From Streptomyces sparsogenes (GTDB lineage: Bacteria; Actinomycetota; Actinomycetes; Streptomycetales; Streptomycetaceae): a stretch of DNA of 64,000 nt. The DNA lies in contig NZ_MAXF01000030.1 in the NCBI RefSeq assembly GCF_001704635.1, positions 1 to 64,000 on the forward strand, written 5' to 3'. This document shows, in pieces, positions 42,294 through 51,054 of the stretch. Both the position numbers and the translations under genes were made by a program. The notes under the pieces were generated by a model, which worked only from the letters and a program-made list of their open reading frames with translations, was not told the origin of the DNA and did no database searches. Positions within the stretch are counted from its first letter, which is position 1. Every line of letters begins with the position of its first letter.

Positions 42294-43091
42294 ATGCAGC
42301 TCGCCTTCTCGACCCTCGGCGTTCCCGGCCTGCCGATCCCTGACGTGGTGCGGCTCGCCGCCGAGACCGGCTACCACGGCGTCGAGCTGCGGGCGCACCA
42401 GGAGGAACCGGTGCACCCGGGGATCGGCGCCGACGAACGGGCCCGGGTGGTGGCCGAGTTCAAGGCCGCCGGGGTGGAGGTGCTGACGGTCGCCGGATAC
42501 GTACGGTCCGCCGCCGCCGGGCCGGACGAGCCCGCGCTGCACGACCTGCGGGAACTGCTGCGGCTCGCCCATGACCTGGGGGCGGCCAACGTCCGGGTGT
42601 TCCCCGGCGGCGGGGACCTCGCCGCCGCCGAGGCCGACGCGATCGCCGCCCGCCGGCTGGGGGCCGCCGCGCCGTACGCCACCGACCTGGGCGTACGGCT
42701 GCTCCTGGAGACCCATGACTCGCACCGCACCGGGGCCGATGTGGCCCGGGTCGTCGGGCCGGTCGGCCACATCGGCGTGGGCGCCATCTGGGATGTGATG
42801 CACCCGTGGCTGGGCGGCGAGGACCCGTCCGCCACCTATGCCGCGCTCGCCCCGTACCTGGGCTATGTGCAGGTCAAGGACATCGCCTCGGCCGAGGACA
42901 CCACCCCGCTGCCGCTGGGCGAGGGCGTGCTGCCGCTGGCCGAGTGCGTGGAGCTGCTCAGCCGCGAGGGCTGGGACGGCTGGCTGTGCTGGGAGTACGA
43001 GAAGCGGTGGTACCCGCGGGCGGCGGAACTCCCGGGGCTGCTCGCCCCGGGCCGGGACCATCTGCTGCGGCTGCTCTCCGAGGCCGCCTGA
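42294..43091 (+). CDS. Sugar phosphate isomerase/epimerase-like TIM-barrel protein
   Basis: This 265-residue protein begins MQLAFSTLGVPGLPIPDVVR and has the AP-endonuclease-2 barrel pattern with likely metal ligands in LLLETHDSHRTG (Glu, His), VGAIWDVMHPW (Asp, His), YVQVKDIAS (Lys, Asp) and WLCWEYEKRW (Glu). It was started at ATG 42294 after ACGGAG. The methyltransferase ends 58 bp upstream on the same strand. Related enzymes isomerise keto-sugars or tartronate-type compounds. There is no other catabolic gene next to it, so its pathway is open. Confidence 0.82.
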   Translation: MQLAFSTLGVPGLPIPDVVRLAAETGYHGVELRAHQEEPVHPGIGADERARVVAEFKAAGVEVLTVAGYVRSAAAGPDEPALHDLRELLRLAHDLGAANVRVFPGGGDLAAAEADAIAARRLGAAAPYATDLGVRLLLETHDSHRTGADVARVVGPVGHIGVGAIWDVMHPWLGGEDPSATYAALAPYLGYVQVKDIASAEDTTPLPLGEGVLPLAECVELLSREGWDGWLCWEYEKRWYPRAAELPGLLAPGRDHLLRLLSEAA

Positions 43092-43310
43092 CGGAGAGGG
43101 AGGTCAGGGCCGCGCCGGCCGGCGCGGCGGGCCGATGCCCCGTCCGGGCCGCGCCCGGACGGCGGACGGCGCACCCGCCACTCGGCGCAACCCCGGCGTG
43201 CCCACCGCCGCGCGCGCCGCCACCGGTGCCACGATGGCCGCATGCGCCCTGCCACTCACCGCTTCGGTACGGCCGCGCCCCTGGCGGAATCTCCCCGGGG
43301 CGCGGGCCGT
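43092..43310 (+). other. Intergenic stretch before the MITE-like element
   Basis: These 219 bp are GC-rich and show no gene with a ribosome site or recognised domain. A frame from 43242 runs into the lipoprotein gene but crosses the mobile-type repeat and looks non-native. The original promoter of the lipoprotein gene may lie here, now displaced from the gene by the insertion. Confidence 0.45.
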
Positions 43311-43478
43311 CCAAGGGGGTGTCTTGTGGATCAGGCTGGATCAGCGAGCGGCGTCTGGTGCGTCCAGCCGCAAGGCGGAGGAGGAGAGCGCAGCGGCGCT
43401 GCGTGCGACGACGACAACGCAGTGGATGGGCGTGCCAGGCGTCGGGAGCCCAGCATGGTCCACAAGACACCCCCTGGC
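43311..43478. mobile_element. MITE-like element with 17-bp terminal inverted repeats
   Basis: Perfect inverted repeats AGGGGGTGTCTTGTGGA (43314-43330) and its complement (43459-43475) bound about 160 bp with no transposase gene. CCA and TGG outside extend the symmetry with one extra base on the left. The interior, with runs such as GACGACGACAACGCAGTGG, resembles short dispersed repeats I remember from other Streptomyces genomes, probably moved in trans by an IS transposase. No target-site duplication is evident. Its right end supplies the ATG of the next reading frame. Confidence 0.75.
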
Positions 43479-44015
43479 GGCGTGGTGCCGGTGGGGCTCC
43501 GCAGGGCGGTGTCGGTCTCGCTGCTGGCCGCGTCGCTGGTCACCCTCTCCGCTGCCTGCGGCCGGCAGCATCCCGCCGCCGGCGCGTCGCCCTCCCACCG
43601 CGCCGACGGCGGGGTCCCCAGCTCCCCGGCCGGCACCCCGTACCGTCAGGCCCGTGTGGACGACAGGCTCGTGTTCTTCACGAGCGGGACGGGCGCGGTC
43701 CGCCAGGTGCGGGCGGTGCTGCGCGGGCCGGACGAGCTGAGCGCCTTCGCCCGGCTGTTCCGCGGGCAGGCACCGGAGATCATGGCCAGGGCCGAGGACA
43801 CCGACTTCACCCGGAGCGCCCTGGTGGGCTGGTCCACGACCACCGGCTGCGCGAAGTGGCCGTCCGCGAGCCTCCACCGCACCGATGACACGCTGAGCCT
43901 GGTGGCGGGCCCGCATCCGAAGGCGCCGCCGGAGTGCTTCGCGCCCTTCCATGTGATCTCCGTCTTCGAGGTGTCCAAGGAGCGGCTGCCCGAGCGGCCG
44001 CGGTTCGCCGACTGA
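43455..44015 (+). CDS. Small lipoprotein of unknown function, start altered by the MITE
   Basis: This 186-residue frame begins MVHKTPPGG inside the right end of the MITE-like repeat. It then gives a signal (VPVGLRRAVSVSLLAASLVTLSAAC) with lipobox LSAAC, so it is anchored outside the membrane. Native starts were probably the GTG codons at 43482, 43485 or 43491. The mature part has no family I recognise. It contains LVFFTSGTGAVRQVRAVLRG, a pair of cysteines (TGCAKW and PECFAPF) that could form a disulphide, and FHVISVFEVSKERLP at the end. The insertion may have removed the native promoter and ribosome site. Expression is uncertain. Confidence 0.65.
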   Translation: MVHKTPPGGVVPVGLRRAVSVSLLAASLVTLSAACGRQHPAAGASPSHRADGGVPSSPAGTPYRQARVDDRLVFFTSGTGAVRQVRAVLRGPDELSAFARLFRGQAPEIMARAEDTDFTRSALVGWSTTTGCAKWPSASLHRTDDTLSLVAGPHPKAPPECFAPFHVISVFEVSKERLPERPRFAD

Positions 44016-44199
44016 CCGTCCCCCGTCACGACACGGCACCTGACGGACATCATCCGAGCGGACCCGTACGCCGGTTGACCGATGCGGCCTCCCTTGTTGA
44101 CCGTGAGGCATACGAATTGACCTGGCATCGGTTTTTCCCTACCGTCCGCATATTCCTTTCACACGGCAGCCACCCCCTCTCCAACCGGAAGGAGCGCGG

Positions 44200-46125
44200 G
44201 TGCACGACCCTGCATTCCCTCAGACGGCCTCCCGCCGCGCCCTGCTGGCCGCCGCCCTGGCGGCCACGGCCACCGCCTGCACCTCGCAGCGGCCGCCCGC
44301 CACCGCCGGGGAGGTCGCGCCGACCCGCCGCGCCGCCGCCCCGGCCCCCGCGCGCGGCGGCTCCGACCTGCGCGCCCGCGACCGGCGGCGGATCGAGGCG
44401 CTCCTGGGCGGGATGACGCTCGACGAGAAGATCGGGCAGCTCTTCGTGGCCCGCGTCTACGGCCATTCGGCCACCGCCCCCGACCCCGCGGACGCCGCGC
44501 GCAACCGCGCGGAGACCGGCGTCGCCACCGCCGCCGAGCTGATCGCGAAGTACCACGTGGGCGGCATCATGTACGCGGGGTGGGCGAACAACATCCGCGA
44601 TCCGCACCAGGTCGCCGCGCTCTCCAACGGCATCCAGAAGGCCGCCCTCGCGGGCGACACACCCGTCCCCGTGCTGCTGTCCACGGACCAGGAGCACGGC
44701 ATCGTCGCGCGGATCGGCGCGCCCGCCACCCCGCTGCCGGGCGCGATGGCGCTCGGCGCCGGCGGCAGCGCGGCGGACGCCCGCGACGCCGCCCGGATCG
44801 CCGGGGCCGAGCTGGCCGCGCTCGGCATCCGGCAGAACTACGCGCCCGTCGCGGACGTCAACGTCAACCCGGCCAACCCGGTCATCGGCGTACGCTCCTT
44901 CGGCGCCGACCCGGACGCCGTGGCCCATCTGGTCACGGCGCAGATCGGGGGCTACCAGAGCGCCGGGGTCGCGGCCACCGTCAAGCACTTCCCCGGGCAC
45001 GGCGACACGGACGTGGACAGCCATGTCGGCCTCCCCGTCATCACCCACTCCCGCGCGGAGTGGAAGCGGCTGGACGCGCCGCCGTTCCGGGCCGCCATCT
45101 CGGCCGGGGTCGACGCGATCATGACCGCGCATCTGCTGTTCCCCGCGCTCGACCCCGTCGACGACCCCGCCACGCTCTCCCGCGCCATCATCACCGGGGT
45201 GCTGCGCCATGAGCTCGGCTTCGACGGGGTGGTGGTGACGGACTCGCTCGGCATGGCGGGGGTGCGGAAGAAGTACGGCGACGACCGGGTGCCGGTGCTG
45301 GCCCTCAAGGCGGGCGCGGACCAGCTGCTGAACCCGCCCGACCTGCCGACCGCCCGGGACGGTGTCCGCCGGGCCGTACGGGACGGCGAGCTGACCGAGG
45401 CCCGCCTCGACCAGTCCGTCCGGCGCGTCCTGGAACTCAAGGCGCGTCGGGGGCTGTTGGACGACCCGTACACGAGCGACCGCGCCGTGAACCGCGCGGT
45501 CGGCGCGCGCGAGCACCGCGAGACCGCGGACCGGATCGCCGAGCGCACCACCACCCTGCTCGTCAACGACGGCCACCTGCTGCCGCTGTCCCCCCACAGC
45601 CACCGCGAGCTGCTGGTCGTGGGCCCGGACCCGGCCGCCCCGTCCGGCACCGGCGGCCCGCCGACGGCCGTCCTCGCCCGCGCCCTGACCGCCCTGGGCT
45701 TCACCGCGGAGGCCCTGTCCACGGGCGCCGGCTTCGGCGCCGAGACCGCGCCCGACCCGACGCCGGAGCGGATCGCGGCGGCGGTGGCGGCGGCCCGGGG
45801 GCAGGACGCGGTGATCGTGGCGACGTACAACGTCGGCCGGGACTCCCGCCAGCGCACCCTGGTCTCCGCGCTCGCCGCCACGGGCGTGCCGCTGGTCCAT
45901 GTGGCCCTCCGCAACCCGTACGACATCGCGCGGCTGACCGGCCCCTCCGGCAAGGCCCCCGCGGCCTCGCTGGCCACCTACTCGTGGACCGACGTCGAGC
46001 TGCGGGCCGCCGCGCGGGTCATCGCGGGGCGGGCCGACCCGCGCGGCAGGCTGCCCGTCCCGGTGCGCCGCGCGGACGCGCCGCGCCGGGTGCTGTACCC
46101 GATGGGCCACGGCTTGTCGTACTGA
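44200..46125 (+). CDS. Secreted GH3 beta-N-acetylhexosaminidase (NagZ-like)
   Basis: This 641-residue glycoside hydrolase family 3 protein has an N-terminal export signal (SRRALLAAALAATATAC) with a lipobox-like ATAC, suggesting a lipoprotein. NagZ-type features are KHFPGHGDT from Lys262, with the His-Asp catalytic pair in the DTDVDSHVG loop, and the nucleophile Asp348 in VVVTDSLGM. The C-terminal alpha/beta domain typical of two-domain GH3 enzymes follows (LLVVGPDPAAPSG). It should release N-acetylglucosamine from chitin or peptidoglycan fragments outside the cell. The start is GTG 44200 after AAGGAGCGC. It is convergent with the class I lanthipeptide genes. S. coelicolor has, as I recall, a similar hexosaminidase in this part of its chromosome. 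Confidence 0.9.
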   Translation: MHDPAFPQTASRRALLAAALAATATACTSQRPPATAGEVAPTRRAAAPAPARGGSDLRARDRRRIEALLGGMTLDEKIGQLFVARVYGHSATAPDPADAARNRAETGVATAAELIAKYHVGGIMYAGWANNIRDPHQVAALSNGIQKAALAGDTPVPVLLSTDQEHGIVARIGAPATPLPGAMALGAGGSAADARDAARIAGAELAALGIRQNYAPVADVNVNPANPVIGVRSFGADPDAVAHLVTAQIGGYQSAGVAATVKHFPGHGDTDVDSHVGLPVITHSRAEWKRLDAPPFRAAISAGVDAIMTAHLLFPALDPVDDPATLSRAIITGVLRHELGFDGVVVTDSLGMAGVRKKYGDDRVPVLALKAGADQLLNPPDLPTARDGVRRAVRDGELTEARLDQSVRRVLELKARRGLLDDPYTSDRAVNRAVGAREHRETADRIAERTTTLLVNDGHLLPLSPHSHRELLVVGPDPAAPSGTGGPPTAVLARALTALGFTAEALSTGAGFGAETAPDPTPERIAAAVAAARGQDAVIVATYNVGRDSRQRTLVSALAATGVPLVHVALRNPYDIARLTGPSGKAPAASLATYSWTDVELRAAARVIAGRADPRGRLPVPVRRADAPRRVLYPMGHGLSY

Positions 46126-46151
46126 GCCCGGCCACCGGGGCCCGGTGCGGG

Positions 46152-47579
46152 TCAGGACAGCAGCAAGGGCATGTCCCAGCCGGACGGGGTGGCTCCCGTC
46201 GCGTAGGAGTCGAGGGCCAGGGCGACGCCCGCGGCACCGTCCAGGTAGCCCGAGACGTCGGAGCCGTAGCGCACCGCCGTCATGGTGAAGCGGTGGCCGA
46301 ACGGCAGGTCCGGGTCGAAGGCGCTGGTCAGCTCGGTGGCCAGCCGGTCCCGGAGCGCCTCGATCCGCGGGTCCCCGAAGTGTTCGTTGAGGCGGCCGAG
46401 TTGGTGCAGGGCGCCTGCCCAGCCGTGGCACAGGGCGTGGTCGTGGATGCCCCAGTCGGGCAGGGGCAGGGTCAGCAGCCGCTCCACCGAGGCCCGCGAC
46501 AGGTCCGTCCAGTCCTGGCGGCCCAGTGCCAGTCCGGCCAGTTGGAGGGCGCGCGAGACGCCGGGGGCGCCGTAGCACCACGACGGCCATCCGGCGGGTT
46601 CGCCGTACTCCTCCGGGCCGGCCAGCCACTGGGCGAGGGTGAGGTGAGGGGGCCAGAAGACGCCGTGCCCGTCCTTGACCGACCACCGGAGCAGCAGGTC
46701 CGCCATGGACTCGATGGCCTCCCGCTGATCCGGGAGCCTCACGCCCTGCCGCCAGGCGAGCGACATCAGCGCGAGGGGGCCCGCGACACCGTGGGAGATG
46801 CCGAGGTTGAGGTGGCCGCCGGGAAACGCGGCCTCCGAGCCGATGCGTGGCGCGTCCAGGGCCCACCACCGGGGCACGCGGTGCCCACGGTGCCCGACGG
46901 TCCCGCGCGCCAGGCGTATCAGGTGGCCGAGGACGCTTTCGAGCGCCTCACCGCAGCTCTCGACGCGGGCGAGCAGGTAGCGGCCGACTCCGGTGAGACC
47001 GCGGACCACCTCGTAGTGGCCGATGGTGGCAAGGGGGGCGTCGTCCACGGCGGGTGGCAGTACGGTGCGCACCAGGTCGCGCTGGTAGGCGTCGAGACGC
47101 TGGAGCGCGGTGAGGTAGCCGCCGGTGGCGCGGTGGGCGATCAGCACCGCGAAGGCCAGTGCTCCCGGCCCCTTGAAGATGCCGCTGGGCGCGACGGTCC
47201 CGGAGGCCACCGCCCGGGTCGCCACGCCGAGATAGGCGTGCGCCCGGGGCACCTGCTCGGCCGCCCGGTGGTTGACCCCGCTGAACGCGATGGACAGGCC
47301 GGGGCTTCCGCTGCCGAGGGTCAGTTCGGCCCAGACGCCCTCCGGGACACCGTCGTCGGCGGCCTCGGCGGGGATGCGGGTGGCGGCCATGGTGGCGGCG
47401 GGGTCGGCCAGCCGGTCGAGGATCTGGGCGGAGACGGCCAGCGCGCGTTCCCGCACGGCGCCGGGTTCCCGTACGGCGTCCCGTTCAGGCACGGCGCCAC
47501 GTTCAGGCACGGTGCGCCGTTCAGGCACGGCGCCGGGTGCGCGGGCGGTGGCCGGCGTGCCGGGGGCTGTGCCGCTCAT
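46152..47579 (-). CDS. lanC: Lanthipeptide cyclase LanC (class I)
   Basis: This 475-residue protein is the ring-forming partner of LanB. Zinc ligands are Cys335 (SWCYGAPG) and Cys384-His385 (LCHGWAG), and the barrel repeats are visible (LNLGISHGVAGPLALMSLA, YLDGAAGVALALDSYA). It adds cysteine thiols to dehydrated residues in the precursor. The start at ATG 47579 overlaps the LanB stop (ATGA). The first 40 residues are unusual, a low-complexity tail of repeated VPERGA-type units made by three 18-bp DNA repeats at 47483-47536. The gene is last of a lanA-lanB-lanC set and converges on the GH3 gene. Confidence 0.93.
   Translation of the reverse strand: MSGTAPGTPATARAPGAVPERRTVPERGAVPERDAVREPGAVRERALAVSAQILDRLADPAATMAATRIPAEAADDGVPEGVWAELTLGSGSPGLSIAFSGVNHRAAEQVPRAHAYLGVATRAVASGTVAPSGIFKGPGALAFAVLIAHRATGGYLTALQRLDAYQRDLVRTVLPPAVDDAPLATIGHYEVVRGLTGVGRYLLARVESCGEALESVLGHLIRLARGTVGHRGHRVPRWWALDAPRIGSEAAFPGGHLNLGISHGVAGPLALMSLAWRQGVRLPDQREAIESMADLLLRWSVKDGHGVFWPPHLTLAQWLAGPEEYGEPAGWPSWCYGAPGVSRALQLAGLALGRQDWTDLSRASVERLLTLPLPDWGIHDHALCHGWAGALHQLGRLNEHFGDPRIEALRDRLATELTSAFDPDLPFGHRFTMTAVRYGSDVSGYLDGAAGVALALDSYATGATPSGWDMPLLLS
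47483..47536. repeat. Three 18-bp in-frame repeats in lanC
   Basis: GTTCAGGCACGG recurs at 47483, 47501 and 47519 with an 18-bp period, encoding six-residue units in the LanC N-terminal tail. Being a multiple of three, copy number can change without breaking the frame. Confidence 0.8.
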
Positions 47580-50500
47580 CCGGCCCTCCCGGGGGTGGGC
47601 TCGAAGGGGGCGGGGCGGGTCGCGTGCGCCCTCCGTCCGAGGTGGGCGCGGGCCACGCCGCGCAGTACGGCGTATCCGCGGGCCTCCGCCGCCCGGCCGA
47701 TGCCGAAGAGGCGGTTGTGCCGCATGTGGAGCAGGGAGAGCACCGCCTCGTCGCGGTCCTCGGGCGGCGTGGCCAGGATCAGGCGCCCGTAGGCGCCCGG
47801 CTCCGGTGTCTCGGTCCACAGTCGCGCCAGCTCCGGGGACGACAGCTCCCTGGCGGCCAGGCGGGCGGTCTCGCCCCTCTCGCCGGGGCGGATCAGGCGG
47901 TGGGCCGGTGTCCGATGCCGTTGGTAGGCCTCGTGTTCCGGTCCTTTGAGGAACATCCGGTCCACCCAGACGCACCAGTCCCAGTCCCCCAGGGAGTCCA
48001 GCAGGACGGCGTGTCCCAGGGCGGCCAGCACGTCGTCGGGCAGCGCTGACGCCCCCGCCCCGCGCGCACGCAACTGGAGCAGCGCGGAGAGGCTGTCGGT
48101 CCGGAAGAAGCGCTCGGCCGCCTCCTGGAGCAAGTCGCCGCCGTAGCGGTCGGTCTCGGGCCGGTACACATCCAGGGCCATCGTGCGCAGGGCGCCGGAA
48201 CCGACCGCGTCGCGGATGTGGCGGCTGAGGGCGGGCAGGACACGGCCGTTCAACGCGCCCGGGTCTCCGTGGAAACGCACCCGCAGATGCGGCTCGGGAT
48301 CCCGGTAGCGCAGGAAGAACCACCGGTCGACGTCCTGCTCGATGTCGGACAGCCAGCCCGGCAGGTGTTCGGTCAACAGGGCGTCGTGGGCGGCCGGTTC
48401 GGCGTAGAGCTTGACGAACAGCCAGTCCTCGCCGGGGAGGTGGATCCGGGTCGGTGAGCGCCGGAGCGGCGCGGAGGTGCGGGGGGCCTCGGAGGCGCGC
48501 ACCAGGGGCACCACGATCTCCGTGCTGTGCCCCGCGTTCCAGCCCAGGTGGGCGCCGTCGGCGGTGATGTCCTCGTAGAGGACGAAGCGGGGCTGCGCCG
48601 CGCTCAGTTCGGAGCGCAGCAGGTCCTGGTCCCAGGGGTCGCGCAGGTCGATGGGGTACATCTGATCGTTCCTGGCGATCTGCACGCGGTCGGGCACCAC
48701 GAGGCGCCGCCGCCACTCGCGCAGCCCCTGCTGCCACGCGGATCGGTCCCGCGCGCGGGCGGCGTCGCGAAGCCGCCGGCCCGGCAGCCAGCGGCGCGGG
48801 GCCAGCAGGACCCGGCCGTAGCGCACCCGGGGCAGGTAGGGAAGGACGTCCAGGCCGGCCCAGTCCCAGCCGGACCACACGCGGGGGCGGGCCGCGGCCA
48901 GGTCCGACAGGAAGCGGGCCACCGGGGGCGCCTGGGCGTCGAGCGCCAGCATGTGCGGGAACACCGGCACGACCTGGCGGCCGGTGGGTTCGTGCAGCAG
49001 TCTCAGTCCGTCCGCGCCGGCCGCCACCAGCAGCGTGCGCCAGTCCAGGCAGTGGGGGTCGCCGCGGTCGTCGGCGACGCCGATGGGGATGCGGTACGGC
49101 AGCAGGCGCGGCACCTGGACGATGTTGAGGGAGCGGGGGTCGCGGGGCGCGACGTCCACCTGCGCCAACAGGCTGTCCGGCCCGGCGGGGTGCGAGACGA
49201 GCCGGGCGAGTTCCCCGGTGAGGCCGGTGGTGGCGGCGAACCGGCCCGCGGTGGCGCCGGCCGTCCAGGAGCCGATGTGCGGGCTGCCGAGGAGCTGGAA
49301 GTCTCCGCGGTCCAGGGCGTCCAGGCTGTCCGCGAGGATCTGGAAGCACAGTTCGAGGGTGCACGGCGGCCTGGCGTCGGGGTCGTGTCCCACGGCGGTG
49401 GCCAGCCGCTCCACGTCCTCGTCGGTCAGCTCGATGTCGGTTCCGGCGAGGACGGCCTGCTGGACGAGTTCCGCGATCACACCACGGCGCGGGCGGTCGG
49501 CGTCGTCGCCCGGTCCCGTGCGCGGATGGACGGGCGGCTCCGCGTACTCGGGCGGCAGCCCGAGACCGCGGTGCGGGTCGACGAGATCGCCGAGGGGCAC
49601 GGCCGACGCGGTTCCGTACCGCTCGATGAAGCGGTCCCGGTAGTCCCGCATGTACTCGAGCGTCGTCCACTCGGGCGTCATCGCCCAGATCGCGGCGGCG
49701 TAGCGGCGTACTTCCTCACCGACGGTGTGCGGGACGACGAAGTCGGCGGGCATCCGCAGGTCGACGTGGACCGGTGGCCGCTCGTGCCCCTCACCGCTCT
49801 CCCCGGGGGCGTCGAGCCGGCGGACCCGGTCGACAAGCACCTGCCAGGAGGCGAGTCCCCCGCCGGGAGGGTCCTGTTCATGGGCGGCGGCCGCCGAGCG
49901 GATCGAGCGCAGTCCCGCGGCCGCGTCGGGAAGGGTGTCCTGGAGGGCGGCCTCTATCCGGTCGAGGAACTCGTCGTCGATGCGGTGCGGGGTCAGCGAG
50001 GTGAGCAGGAGGCCGTGCTGGACGAGACCGCCGAGCTGGGCGTCGAGGCGCTCCGTGGCGAGTGCGGGGAAGCGGCGGGACAGCTCGTCGATCAGGGCGG
50101 CGTAGGGGATCGGGGTGGCGGTGAGTTCGCGCACGGCGGCGACCAGCGCGTTGTCGCGGACGGAGGTCTGCCGCTCGCCGGTGCGCAGGGTCAGCCGGCC
50201 GTCCCGGAGGACACACAGGTCGTTGAGGACGACATCCACCCGGCGGCGCACCCGGGGGTCGGCCAGCCAGGCCGTCACGCGGCGGTGCAGCCAGGCACCG
50301 TCGAGACGGACCGACACCTCGCCAGGGCCCTCGATGCCCGCCTTGGCGGCGGTGCCGAAGCGGGCCCTGCCCACTCCCGCGAAGAGCCCGAAGGGGGTGG
50401 GGCGGCCACCGGACCGCCGCGCGTAGCGGGTGAGGGTCCGTGCGGCGCTCAGGGTGCGCTTGCGGCCGTGAGCCGCAGCCCCCTCGTCGTCGCCCAGGCG

Positions 50501-50692
50501 CCGAAGGCTGAGGGCCAGACTGCCGCTGGCGACGTGGACGGCCTGCTGGAGCAGGGGGTCGGCGGCCAGGCCGCGGATGCCGGGCACCGGGTCATCGGCG
50601 TCGATCACGGCCTCGGCGCGGCCCCGGGGCCTGCTCGCGATCCGCACCAGCACCGGTTCACGTACCTCGAAGAGTTCGGGCTCCGGTCGCAC
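47576..50692 (-). CDS. lanB: Lanthipeptide dehydratase LanB (class I, full length)
   Basis: This 1,038-residue enzyme has both parts of a full LanB. Residues 1 to about 740 are the glutamylation domain, which uses glutamyl-tRNA to activate Ser and Thr (RTLTRYARRSGGRPTPFGLFAGVG, SVRLDGAWLHRRVTAWLAD). From about 750 comes the SpaB_C elimination domain (LPGEDWLFVKLYAEP with Lys761, RWFFLRYRDPEPHLRVRFHGDP). That separates it from the split LanB proteins of thiopeptide clusters. The start was placed at GTG 50692 (VRPEPELFEVREPVLVRIAS), behind AGGAGACAGG, because the 16 extra residues to 50740 are not family-like. It is followed by lanC with a four-base overlap. Confidence 0.94.
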   Translation of the reverse strand: MRPEPELFEVREPVLVRIASRPRGRAEAVIDADDPVPGIRGLAADPLLQQAVHVASGSLALSLRRLGDDEGAAAHGRKRTLSAARTLTRYARRSGGRPTPFGLFAGVGRARFGTAAKAGIEGPGEVSVRLDGAWLHRRVTAWLADPRVRRRVDVVLNDLCVLRDGRLTLRTGERQTSVRDNALVAAVRELTATPIPYAALIDELSRRFPALATERLDAQLGGLVQHGLLLTSLTPHRIDDEFLDRIEAALQDTLPDAAAGLRSIRSAAAAHEQDPPGGGLASWQVLVDRVRRLDAPGESGEGHERPPVHVDLRMPADFVVPHTVGEEVRRYAAAIWAMTPEWTTLEYMRDYRDRFIERYGTASAVPLGDLVDPHRGLGLPPEYAEPPVHPRTGPGDDADRPRRGVIAELVQQAVLAGTDIELTDEDVERLATAVGHDPDARPPCTLELCFQILADSLDALDRGDFQLLGSPHIGSWTAGATAGRFAATTGLTGELARLVSHPAGPDSLLAQVDVAPRDPRSLNIVQVPRLLPYRIPIGVADDRGDPHCLDWRTLLVAAGADGLRLLHEPTGRQVVPVFPHMLALDAQAPPVARFLSDLAAARPRVWSGWDWAGLDVLPYLPRVRYGRVLLAPRRWLPGRRLRDAARARDRSAWQQGLREWRRRLVVPDRVQIARNDQMYPIDLRDPWDQDLLRSELSAAQPRFVLYEDITADGAHLGWNAGHSTEIVVPLVRASEAPRTSAPLRRSPTRIHLPGEDWLFVKLYAEPAAHDALLTEHLPGWLSDIEQDVDRWFFLRYRDPEPHLRVRFHGDPGALNGRVLPALSRHIRDAVGSGALRTMALDVYRPETDRYGGDLLQEAAERFFRTDSLSALLQLRARGAGASALPDDVLAALGHAVLLDSLGDWDWCVWVDRMFLKGPEHEAYQRHRTPAHRLIRPGERGETARLAARELSSPELARLWTETPEPGAYGRLILATPPEDRDEAVLSLLHMRHNRLFGIGRAAEARGYAVLRGVARAHLGRRAHATRPAPFEPTPGRAG

Positions 50693-50770
50693 GTTCCTGT
50701 CTCCTCGCCTCGCCTGGATACGGAACAGCGGGGCAGGCACCGCCTGCCCCGCTCGATCGTCCGGCCCCTG

Positions 50771-50926
50771 CTAGCAGCAGATGGGACAGCGGGTACCGAT
50801 CGCGTAGCTGCTCGGCGAGGTGTACGTGCCCTGCCCGAACTGCTCCGTCCCCTCCGCGAGGTCGGAGACGCGCAGGTCGAGGTCGAGGTCGAGGTCGTCG
50901 TCCTGAAGATCAATCTTCGTGTGCAT
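50771..50926 (-). CDS. lanA: Class I lanthipeptide precursor, CPICC-ending
   Basis: This 51-residue peptide has an acidic leader MHTKIDLQDDDLDLDLDLRV with repeated Leu-Asp units resembling the FNLD box that LanB recognises, then SDLAEG. The Ser/Thr-rich core ends TYTSPSSYAIGTRCPICC. It has three cysteines (47, 50, 51) and seven Ser or Thr after residue 26, so at most three thioether rings. Spare Ser and Thr may remain dehydrated. The leader cleavage site is not obvious. The gene lies 78 bp before lanB on the same strand, and the ATG follows GGGAGAAGC. I do not recognise the core as a named lantibiotic. No LanD, transporter or immunity gene is adjacent. Confidence 0.87.
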   Translation of the reverse strand: MHTKIDLQDDDLDLDLDLRVSDLAEGTEQFGQGTYTSPSSYAIGTRCPICC

Positions 50927-51054
50927 GCTTCTCCCTGGTAAGTCAAAGTGCACGGACTGAAACTCGCCGAAGCACTTGTTCTCCTCGGCAGCCACTACTG
51001 TCACCCCCTCATCACCAGCCAGGGAGCCGAATTTCAGCCATGATCTGCGGTGGT

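Noticed and set aside
47576..50926. Thiopeptide rather than class I lanthipeptide
   Set aside because: LanB is full length with both domains and is paired with LanC. No cyclodehydratase, split LanB or pyridine-forming enzyme is present.
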